The notes under the pieces were generated by a model that saw only the letters and a list, made by a program, of their open reading frames with translations, did not search any database and was not told where the DNA came from. Both the position numbers and the translations under genes were made by a program. Source: CATJXY01 sp964623925 (GTDB lineage Bacteria; Bacillota_I; Bacilli_A; Erysipelotrichales; Erysipelotrichaceae). From it: a stretch of DNA of 17,204 nt. How positions within the stretch are numbered: position 1 is the stretch's first letter; every line of letters begins with the position of its first letter. Of the stretch, positions 1-10,600 are shown piece by piece. The stretch is from the NCBI GenBank assembly GCA_964623925.1, contig CAZUVT010000027.1:1-17204 (forward strand). Reading direction: 5' to 3'.

Positions 1-1376
1 CTACAAATGTCATTGAAACGGATGTAGTCGTTGTCGGTGCCGGGGGAGCCGGATTGTCGGCAGCAATTAATGCGGCTTATGGAGGGGCAAATGTTGTTTT
101 GTTGGAAAAAACAGCTGCAGTTGGCGGATCAACATTATACAGTGGCGGCGCCATGACTCGACCGGCTACTGCAGAAGAAGCACAGGAAGGCTATTATACG
201 GAAGAAGAATTAGTTCAAAAATGGTATGAAACAAGCCAAGGAAAAGGTGATTTAGACCTAATGAAAAAAATCGGCTCTATGGCGCCAGGAACTCTTGAAT
301 GGGTGGAGGGTTTAAATATTCCTTATTACAAGGCTGCAACCACCTATGAAGGTTCAGGATTTATTTTGTTTGCGCCAACAGTATCTGAAACAGGTGCGCT
401 TGGTTTCATGGGAGCCCAGCCATTGATTGATGGTCTTGTTGCGGAAGCAGAAAAGCAAGGGGTGAAGATCTATCTTTCAACCGCTGCAACGACCTTGGTG
501 GTCAATGACAAGGATGAAGTCGCAGGCGTTGTAGCTGTAGATGAAGAAGGAAATGAAATTACCTTTAGCGCAAAATCAGTTGTTTTGGCAACCGGCGGAT
601 TCACAAACAATTTGGATATTATTAAAGAGAACAATAAAGCTCTGTACGATATTCTGATCGATAATAATATTATGGTAACTGGCGGTGCAGGCGCAACCGG
701 AGATGCAATTACGATGGGAACAGCTGTAGGAGCAGATGTACTTTTTGAAGGAGACTTATGTAATGGTGGCGGATACAGAACAGCGGTATTCAGTACATAC
801 AATCCTGCTCCGTTATTTGTAACTGAAGAAGGGGTCCGTTTTGTCAATGAAAACACATTTTATGGATTGGCATATCGTGCATTGATGAATAATATTGAGG
901 CAGGACATCAATCTTATGTTATTGCGGATGCGAACCATTCTGCAGAGGCTTGTGAAACAGCTGTATCTGAGGGGAAAATGGTTAAGGCGGATACATTAGA
1001 AGAACTGGCTGCGTTGATGGGAATTGATCCCGATGGATTAAAAGAAACAGTTGCCAAATACAATGAACTTTGCAAAAACGGGGAAGATACTGAATTTGGT
1101 AAACCTGTCCGATTGTTAACAGAACTGAATACAGGACCTTATTATGCTGCTGAAGTAGCGCCTTATGTGCTTGGAACATTCGGTGGTTTGTATATCAATG
1201 AAGAAGCTCAAATTATGGGAACTGATGGCAGTCCGATTGCCAATTTGTATGGTGCCGGAGACTGTGCCAATGCTAAGTTCTTCTATAACGATTATCCATA
1301 TTCCGGATCATGCGTTCAATTCGCAATCACTTCAGGACGCATTGCCGGACAAAATGCAGCAGAGAATGCAAAATAA
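1..1376 (+). CDS. FAD-dependent reductase/dehydrogenase, fumarate-reductase flavoprotein superfamily (5' end missing)
   Basis: The reading frame is open from base 3, giving 457 visible residues. The true start lies upstream, and a TTG at 54 sits inside the FAD-binding motif so cannot be the start. Visible residues 7-18 carry the Rossmann motif DVVVVGAGGAGL, followed by LLEK, an acidic residue that normally contacts the ADP ribose, and GGSTLYSGG. The C-terminal LYGAGD segment is the second FAD contact. The whole matches the FAD_binding_2 family, which transfers hydride to or from C=C bonds. Compared from memory with flavocytochrome c fumarate reductase, the proton-donor Arg, the His pair and the C-terminal NRLGG Arg are replaced (Tyr at 861, Leu-Gly at 1170-1175, YPYSG at 1293-1307). 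Fumarate is therefore an unlikely substrate; an enone, ketosteroid-like or aromatic acceptor is possible. Any N-terminal FMN-binding or haem domain would be outside the window. Family is secure, substrate unknown. Confidence 0.9.
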   Translation, partial: TNVIETDVVVVGAGGAGLSAAINAAYGGANVVLLEKTAAVGGSTLYSGGAMTRPATAEEAQEGYYTEEELVQKWYETSQGKGDLDLMKKIGSMAPGTLEWVEGLNIPYYKAATTYEGSGFILFAPTVSETGALGFMGAQPLIDGLVAEAEKQGVKIYLSTAATTLVVNDKDEVAGVVAVDEEGNEITFSAKSVVLATGGFTNNLDIIKENNKALYDILIDNNIMVTGGAGATGDAITMGTAVGADVLFEGDLCNGGGYRTAVFSTYNPAPLFVTEEGVRFVNENTFYGLAYRALMNNIEAGHQSYVIADANHSAEACETAVSEGKMVKADTLEELAALMGIDPDGLKETVAKYNELCKNGEDTEFGKPVRLLTELNTGPYYAAEVAPYVLGTFGGLYINEEAQIMGTDGSPIANLYGAGDCANAKFFYNDYPYSGSCVQFAITSGRIAGQNAAENAK

Positions 1377-1467
1377 ACGATTTATCCGTTAAAAACGGGA
1401 AAATGAATCAAACAAGGATGAAATCTTCATAAGGATATATCCTATAAGGAAATTGAGGATATAGGTA

Positions 1468-1508
1468 TAAAAAATGACAATTTTCAACAGGAAGTTGTCA
1501 TTTTTTCA
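1468..1508 (+). terminator. Rho-independent terminator of the flavoprotein gene
   Basis: AAAATGACAA at 1471-1480 pairs with TTGTCATTTT at 1495-1504. The stem continues inward through 1481-1485 and 1490-1494, with G-T wobbles, to an AACA loop. A run of six T follows within 1501-1506. The upstream A-run would allow some function on the other strand. It lies about 95 bases after the stop at 1376. Confidence 0.85.
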
Positions 1509-1599
1509 TTACTAACTAATTATTATGAATTTTTGCTTAAAAAAGGTGCAAAATTGGCATTTATTAACTCAAGTGGTTCTTTAATTGCGCTTGCAAAAA

Positions 1600-1608
1600 T
1601 GCTATAAT
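1600..1608 (+). promoter_or_regulatory. Extended -10 promoter of the giant surface protein gene
   Basis: TGCTATAAT is a perfect TATAAT (1603-1608) with the TGn extension. The hexamer 17 bases upstream is only TTTAAT (1580-1585), so the promoter appears to rely on the extended -10. A strong ribosome site, AAGGAGGG at 1621-1628, follows seven bases before the ATG at 1635. Confidence 0.65.
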
Positions 1609-1634
1609 AAAGCTTACTAAAAGGAGGGCAAAGT

Positions 1635-4600
1635 ATGAAACGTAATAGATGGCATAGAGCTTTGGCAGGATTTTTATATCTGTGCATGGTCGTATCAATG
1701 TTTGATGGGTTACCGGTTCCGGTCTTTGCGGTCGAAAGTTCAACTGGCAGTCCTACAAGTGGTGCTACTCGTCAGGCTGATCCAAGTACGATGGATACCT
1801 ATCAGAATGTTCTGAATTTTTCAGAGAACACTCGGTATGCCGGACGTCTTTGGACAGATAAGACAGTGTATGCCTATGATTATGATAATGGCGATAAAGA
1901 TTGGAAGAACAATGTCCTTAACTTAAATAAAAATGATGATGGAGTGAACGGAAAGGTCACTCTTGATGCCGATTTTTTACATGTATATAGTGTGCTTGGT
2001 TCCAGTGTGCAGATCAATGATCCGGCACCGACCGATTTGGTGCTGGCGCTGGATATTTCCGGTTCCATGAACTCCCCTTTGGATAATGAAATCGAAGGTT
2101 GGGTAAATACTGTGAATCCGAAAGACTCTGCTACTTTTGCCCAAGGGTTAGGCTTTTATCGCGGCAATGCCGATGTGATCACTTATGATGCCGCATCAAA
2201 TGGCAGTGTTGTGACAGTGCAGCAGGAAGGTTATGCTGGCTATGAGAATGATACGAACGGCATCCCGGATGCAATTGTATCCGTCTTACCGGAAAATGGC
2301 AAGACGTTGGGAACGGGAAGCGATGGCTCTCCGGTAGTACAGGGCCAGATGGTTTCAAGTCAGGTCGTCAGCTATAATCGATACTTGGCATTCTGTAACA
2401 AACTTGTGGATGCGATAAAAGCAGAGCATGCTGCTGATGATAATCAGATTACAGCGGAAGAGGCAACGAGAATTACGGCGACGCTGCAAGCAGCCGTTGG
2501 AGCATCGGGAGATTTGGCAGGAAATAGCTATCTGGCACAATATCTGGCAAAAACCGAAAATACCCAGGCTGGAGCTTACGCGAATATTTATGGAGCTTAT
2601 CTAACATATAAAAATAGTGCGAACGGAATTTTTGGCGGCGGTAGCGATCCTTGGCGAAGCTACAATACGGATACGACTGTTCGAAATGCGGCTTGGCCAA
2701 ATGAAGACTGGGATAATGCCGTAAAAGCTGCCGCAGTATCTGTGCCGGAAAATCCGTTAAAAAATGCAGGCAATGCCCCAAATCGTATGTATTATGTTAT
2801 CGATGCGGCGAATCGATTTATCGATCAGTATTTGTCATTAAACAAAAAGAACCGTATCAGTGTTATTGTTTACGATTCTGTTGCGACTGTACTGATGCCT
2901 CTTGCCCATTATGAAAAGGCAACCGTAAATGGGGAAACACAAAATTATCTATCGGCTGAAAAGCACCATTGGCAGTGTTGGAGTAGCGGACAATGGGCCA
3001 GTACAGTGAGCGTAACAGCAGTTCCGATAAGCGGATATAAAGGAGATCCGTTTGGCGTCAATTTGAAAAATAATGTATATTCTGCTTCGGTAACTTCCTG
3101 GAGTAATACCGGAACAGTTATTGCCCTCAATGCCGGGCTGGATATCTTAGCCCATTCTGATGATGCTTATGGCGATCAGACAGAACGTACTCCGATCATG
3201 GTTTTGATGACTGACGGAGCAGCAAATATTACTCTGACAACAGGATTGGGGACGAATGTTACAACAGAGGCGAGCGGAAAACAAAGTTTCAATGTGGATT
3301 GGACTGCAAATGTTGAAAAAACGACAACAGCAGCGAATAAAAATCCGTTTAATAAATATGATGGATTGGTTCTTAAAGATGGACGCACCTATGAAACGCT
3401 TAATAATACAGAGGGTTTCAAAGATAAGACTTCAGCAGGATTGACAGTTTACGGAGCAGGCTATGACCATATGTATGGTTCTGAATCAGATGCCGATCTT
3501 CGTTATGCAGTAGTTTTGAATACTTTGATGAGTACGGCTTACCGAAAGACTTTGGTAGAACAGCATTATAATGCGACAAAGAGCAATCAAAATCCTGCTT
3601 ATCCGGATGATGAAGCGGATCAGGCAGAATGGACAGAAGCGCATATTTATACCATCGGTTTTGGATTAAACTATTACGATGAGAATACGCAGGGAGTTTG
3701 TAAAGAAGTTCTTGATCCGGCATCATACTTTAATAAACAGCATGTGGATGAGGAATTGAAAAAGGCCGAAACAGATGCATCCAAGAAAGATTTTGCACAG
3801 GCTCTTGAAAAAATGTATACAGGTTATACAAATTGGAAAAACAATACGGCAGGCGGAAGTCATACGGTATCTGTTACAAAGAGCGGCATCATTTCTGATG
3901 ACGCCAATGCAACGGGGTCACTTACATTGAATTTCCCGATCACGCAGAGTGACTTGAATGGCAAGACAGTTACTAAAGCGGATATTGACCGCAACATTAC
4001 CTACAATACAGAATACTTTGCAGCGGTTTTGGGAAAATCTGCAGATAATACCTTGGAGGAGGTATTTAATCAGATTTTGAGCAAGATCGAGGGTGAGATG
4101 TTCGTTCCTGTCGGAGGATCGAACGATTTGGGCATGAGTGATTCCATCACTTATATGGACCCAATGGGTAAATACATGGAAGTCAAGGATGTAAAGAGTC
4201 TGGTACTTTTCGGCGAGATATTTGGAATTACAAAAACAGCGGTTTACAGCTATGAGTGGAATGCGCTGTACATGAAAAACAGTCATTATAATGAAGAAAA
4301 GGACGCTCTTCCTGAGGGTTGGTATAAAGGGGATCCGACCGAAGGCGATAATAGCGGTGTAAAAGTTGTGCTGAATGGGCTTCCTTCGGGATGCTCATCG
4401 GCTGAAGATGCATGGAAAAAGGGATGGATATACCGAGTCGGTTTCAAAACTGCCGCTCAATTCGTACCAAATCTGGAGGATGTTTCTTCTTTAGCGGATA
4501 TCGATGAGAAGCAGAAAAATACCGAATATACTTTCTACAGGATCGCAAAAAGCGATGAAGAGCGCAAGAAACTGAGAATGAATCCGGCTTACGGTACGGA

Positions 4601-7600
4601 AATCACGTCAAAGATGCCGGGATACAATATCAATGGAGCGCACTTGCAGACACCGGGTGTCTATACTTTTGCCGATATGCGTATTTGGGTAGAGAATACC
4701 GGTGACTATAATGATTCACAGGTGGAAAACGGAGCATTGCAAAGCGATGCCAACTTTGATGAAGCGCTGTATATCAATATTCCGGTAAATATGTTGCCGA
4801 TGCGTACAGTGACTATTGATCGTGTGTCAAAGGATAATGTCACATATACTTCTCAGACGGATACGTTCCCGATCCGAGTTTTCTATACGGTAGGAATTGA
4901 GAGTTCTTTACTGACATCGGATGGCTCTTTGAATATTGCAGCCGGAGTCAGCCCGAATTATATCAAGAACAACAAGACGACCGATATTTCCGCAAAAGAA
5001 AATGCCCGTAACATTTCTACGGATATGGGTGTTGTGGAGTTCTTCTCCAACTGGTATAACCCGGAGGCTCGTTACGCGGCTTATGACTATTCCCGTCTCA
5101 ACAACGGAGATTATACCTTTGGTGCTCCGGTCGTAAGTTTTTCTCCGAACACCGAAAACAGTTACTATGTCTTTGAAAAGGCATTCCCTTTATATAGCAG
5201 AGCCTTTATTTATAAAGATAATCAATGGAAACAGGTATCTCTTAATGAAACAGATATCGATCCGACTAACTTTGGAGGCAAGCTGATTGCCCAGGATCTG
5301 AATATCTCGGTAACAAGCAGTGCCGATGCTGATGCTAAGATAAGATCTGCCTTGAATTCCAAGGGGGTTACAGAGATACTGGATGGCGATATCGTTCTTC
5401 TGAAAAACGATCGATTGACCGATGTTACCAGACCGGCTACGATCAATGCGGCGAATCCGGATCCTTTCGCTTCCAGTGGTTACTATTATCTTCCTTTAGA
5501 GTATTTTGACCTGAATGGAGAAGAAGCCGAGACAGTACAATATGTTGTTGTTCGAAAAGGTAGTGAGTTTGGATCTGCCTATCAGACGGCAGGGATTACC
5601 AACGGTGATATGCTCTGTTGGCATGATGTCAGTGGTAAGTATCCTGATTATCGCTACTTGTCTTATACAGATACAGGCGATTCGAGCCGTGGTTACAATT
5701 ATATTGGCTATAATGATGCCGATATATTTAATGTGGATGCAAATGGAAATACCACAACTTTAAAAACAATTGCCGAGTTGGGCGCAGAGAAAAAGGCTCA
5801 GGCAGATAAGATCCGAAATGACGGCGAATGGGTTGTTTCAGCGAGACCGGGCGGTTTGCGTGTAGGTGATATGACCCAAAGTGTCGGAGGCAAGGGCGGC
5901 CAATATAAGAGCTATTCGAATGACTATATCAATGAACGATTCCAGAATGCCGATGTACAGAAACTGACATGGGGCTACTATGAGAACAATGTGAGCCGTA
6001 CGGCAAATAACTACTATCTGCCTACGGTTAGTACGGCATCCAATATCGTTAATGAAAATATCGTTATCAACGTATATCTGGGAAATAATGGTCGATTGTG
6101 GGTTCCGGATACGACCTTGTTGCTGACGAAGCTGGTTGAACCGGGTCCGAGCGGCGAGTTGCCTTCGGATGATTCTATAGCGGAATTTGATTTCCAGGTA
6201 TATATCAGAGACTTTGTGGGGGTTCGCGAAGCGATTCGTGTTCGCTACAATCAGACTACCAAGACCTGGCAGCAGCAGTTGCACTCCGTTGATCTGGAGC
6301 TGGATGGAAATCGATATCTTCAGACTAACGACGGGCAAAAGGTCATGGTGGATGCAAACGGCAAACAGGTGATTCAGATACCGGGAAACTCCGAGTCAAT
6401 TATCTATGTTTATGCCGATGATGTGAATACGATCTATACCGGAGATCTGTTCTATGTTCATATTGCCGAATCAGATCAATCGAATGTAGGAGGATCTGCT
6501 ACTTCCTTCCGTCTGTATCATAATCTGTATTGTGAAGAGAGTGATGGTACAGTTAAAAGCGAGGATGTAGTAGTTCATTATTATACCGGTGTAGGGGATA
6601 AAGAAACAAAAGTTGAAAGCCAGGCAGCACCGGAAAACTTTAACGGTAAGATGGACTTTTATGCTGCAAGCGGAATGGTAAGTCTTGTTTCCAAGAGCGT
6701 ATACGATAATACAGATGCGACAAAGATCGGTTCTTTGAACGGAAATGTGTTTGACAAACCATTCTATTTGGCAACCATCAATCCGATGACTAAAAATGAG
6801 AATGCGAATACAGAAGTGAATGTGGAAAGTCCATACAGTATCGAGAGTACCTTTTTGACTCAGACTCTGTATTTCGGTTACAAGCATGGTGCAACTGCAG
6901 CAGGCGATACGATCAGCGGAGATCGACTGACACAGTCGGATCTTTATGTTCCTGCTTCTGATGCTGCCTATGATGATAATGAGAATCCACAAGAGAACAC
7001 CGCCGAAGTCAAGTTGGAAAGCGGTTGGGGATTATTGTTCAATTCTATCGATTCAGGTGTGGACTATGTCATGGTTGAGCGACTAAAGGATGAAACGATT
7101 GCCAAAGGATATAGTTTTGTTCGTGTCAATCAGGTAACACAAAGTGGTACTGTGAACAAGCAGGCTTCAGAATATGCAGGATATGACTATTATGTCAGCG
7201 GTGATACCGGCAGCAAGGAAGAGGCTGCACACTTTATCAATATGTGGAGCGATGATAAGAAAGAAAAGCAGATCAATGGTCAGAATATTCCAAATAACGG
7301 CAGTGCTCTTAAGCCGGGTGTACAGGAGGAGGATGTGATCGCTTATGAGATCCAGTGGGCCAACAATACCGGAAAGAGTGCCAGAGTGGTCATAACGGAT
7401 CCATTGGATAAAGGTGTTGATTTTGTAAGTGCCGGCAATGGCGGAAGATATTTCAAGACGCAGGCCGAAGCCAATGCTTATCTAAAAGCACAAGGCTTGA
7501 AGTTTACAGTGGATTACGGCCATGTGGTGATTTGGGATCTGAATAATCAGAATGACGGTGCAAAAGGCACAATAACTTTGAGTGTTAAGGTTAATGAAAA

Positions 7601-10600
7601 GGCATCTCAATGGTGGAGCTACAGTAATGACGGCGTGGCAAAGGAACCGGCGGATGGAAATACATCAAATGACTACTTAGTCCGTAACAGAGCTACGATT
7701 CGTGTTGCAGAAAATGTTTGGAATACGAACACACTGCTCAATCCTGTAGGCGAACCGGAGAAGACAGAAACAGCAATCGAGCGTGGTGAGAATTCAACGG
7801 CCAGTCACTATGAAGATGAAGTGGTTACGGAAGTCGGAGCGAATGCGAACCTGCTGCTCGCGGCGGATGGAAAATATAAAGGCCCGTTGGTCTTCGATCA
7901 AGATAAGATCACCTATGAGATCAGCTGGCGCAACTATGAGAATCAAGAGGCAGTGATCAGCATCAGTGATCCGTTGGATCCGAATGTACGCTTTATCAGT
8001 GCTGAATACGATCCGGATGATGTGAAGGATCATGACGGAGAAACCATAACCGGTTTAAATCCAAATACACAGCAGAAAATCGTTGCTGCAAGCGATGATG
8101 GCGATGTTGTATCGACAGAAGAGATTGAAGGATACGGCGATGACGGTACAGAAAAACGGAATATCATTGCCTATGATGCAGAGGATCACACCGTTGTTTG
8201 GAATTTGGGCAACATGCCGGCGGGTGCTTCCGGTAAAGTGACATTAGTTGTAGAAGTGCTTGAATCAGCGGTTCCGGCAGGCTATGTGGATAATACTGCT
8301 TATGTTCAAGTCAAAAATCAGGTACAGCAGACAAAAACCCTGAGAAATCCGACTCCTCATCAGGAAAAAACGGAAGTTGCTCCGGGCGATGGGGTGATGG
8401 TAGAACTAGGTGGTTCGATCACCTATGCAGTGAATTGGACAAATTATAAGACTCAGCCGGCAAAAGTCATCATCATGGATACGCTTGATCCGGGTGTAGA
8501 CTTTGTAGCGGCAGATCAAAAAGGTAAATACTATAAGAATGGCGGTACTTTAACCGACGAGAATGCCAATGAGATCGAAATACCGGCGCACACGGTGGTA
8601 TGGCAGTTGGAAAAACAGCCGGAAGGTGCAAAGGGAACAGTGACATTGACAGTTAAGGTCAATGAAAAGGCTAAGATCGACTATAAATACAACAAAGATG
8701 CGGACGGATTTGAGTCTTCTGATGAAAAAGATTATGAAGTATTGAATCAGGCTCGTGTTAAGGTTGGCAATGATGCCTTTGTGAAGACTCAGATCATTGA
8801 AAATCCTATCCCTGAAAAGAAGGAGACCGCAATATCTCATGTGACGGGAACAGAAGAAGATGATCCGGCTCTTACCTTGAAGAGTGAAACAGATAACACA
8901 TATACCGGTCCGCTGGTATTTGTAGAAGATGAAATCACGTATACGATCCACTGGAAGAATGGCCATCAGGAAAAAGCGGATGTCATCATCAGTGACCCAT
9001 TGGATAAGGGTGTTGATTTTGTAAGTGCCGACAATAACGGTACATATGATTCCAAAACTCATACAGTCAATTGGAAACTGACAGATCAGGAGGCTGGTTC
9101 TGAGGGTGATGTACAATTGCGCGTGAAAGTCAATACAAGGGCTACAGAAGTCGGAGTCATCGATAATCAGGCCAAAGTAAAAGTGGGCAATGATCCTTTT
9201 GTGAACACAGAAATCATGGAAAATCCGACCCCGCATGAGGAAAAGACTGAAGTGAATCCGGGAGAAGGAATGCAGGTGATGACAGGCGATGAGATCGATT
9301 ATCAAATCACATGGCATAATTATGAAGAAACAGAATCCAAGGTTGTCATTACCGATAAGCTGGATCCGGGTGTAGATTTTGTATCTGCCGGTGTGGCAGG
9401 GATAAAGGATGAATTGCTGGATAGCAAATGCGTTTTGGAAATGCCTGATCCAGATGAGGAAACAGGCGAGGATGCCGACTCAGACTCATTTAAATTGGGT
9501 GATGAAGCACCAACCTTTGCTAAGACTCTGACCGATCAGAATATTTCTATGTATTACTTTAAAGAAGCTCATACAGTTGTATGGGTATTAGAGAATCGTT
9601 TGGCTAATTCGGAGGGATTTGTGAATCTGAAGGTTTGTGTAAACGAAGCGGCGGAGAAATTCTGGAGCTATGATGATCCGTCTGCCGATCCATCTGATGA
9701 GTTAAATGATGACAGAGTGCGCAATCAGGCAGCGGTAAAAGTCGCTGACAATCCGGAAGTCAAGACGCGGATCATCGAGAATCCGCTGAAGCCGGAAAAG
9801 AAAGAAACAAGTGTGAACAACACCGATGTCAGCCGAGATCTTGTCGCTGATGAGAATGGCTATGTCGGACCGGAAGTCAATGTCGGAGATACGATCACAT
9901 ATCAGATCACCTGGATGAATAACGCATCCGATAAAAACGGCAAACCAGCGAAAGCCAAAATCTTGATCATGGATAAATTAGATCCGGGTGTCGATTTCAT
10001 AAGTGCAAGCGATGGCGGAAGTTACAATAAAGTCAGTCACACCGTGACTTGGAATCTTGGCGAGAAGAATGCGAAAGATCGAGGAATCGTGACATTAACG
10101 GTTCGTGTCAACAGCAAAGCTTCTACACCGAAAGAGGTAGAAAATGTGGCGACTGTCACAGTAGGTAATAAAGCAATACAGACCAACAAGGTTGAGAATC
10201 CAGTTGGAACAAAAGGTAATCTGATGGTCAGCAAGACTGTAACCGGTAACGAGGGTGAGACAGACAGAAATTGGACTTTCACAGTTACGCTGAGTGATAA
10301 GAGCATCAATGGCGAATATGGCGATATGTTCTTCGTCAAAGGTGTGGCTACCTTCAATCTGAAGCACAATGAAAGCATTCAATCCAGCGGTCTGCCATCT
10401 GATATCCTCTATACCGTTGTGGAGAAAGAGGCAAATCAGGATGGATATACCACCAGTGCTGTGGGAGATACGGGATCGATTCCAAATGGCGATACGGCAA
10501 AAGCGGAATTTACCAATGATAAAAACATCATACCGCCGCCTACAACGGATTATCCGCCTGCTAATGAACCAAATACCGGTGATGGCAGAGATCTCGGATA

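Noticed and set aside
54..56. TTG start for the flavoprotein
   Set aside because: It lies inside the GxGxxG motif. The frame continues upstream with the FAD-binding strand, so the gene is cut by the window edge.
1386..1466. Small hairpins after the flavoprotein stop (CCGTT/AACGG, palindrome GGATATATCC, CCTATA/TATAGG)
   Set aside because: Arms are only five or six bases, there is no T-tail, and the sequence matches no riboswitch or RNA family I know. The strong terminator follows at 1468.
6471..6992. 173-codon minus-strand open frame
   Set aside because: It is a shadow of the surface protein frame, with no start signals or known motifs.
8550..9317. 255-codon open frame on the minus strand inside the stalk repeats
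   Set aside because: It is antisense to a clear coding region, has no ribosome site seen, and its length follows from codon bias in the repeated segment. The translated protein is Cys/Ile/Phe-rich with no recognisable family.
7257..10214. CRISPR-like or satellite DNA repeats
   Set aside because: The repeats are 340-560 bases long, diverged at DNA level and in frame throughout, so they are protein domain repeats.
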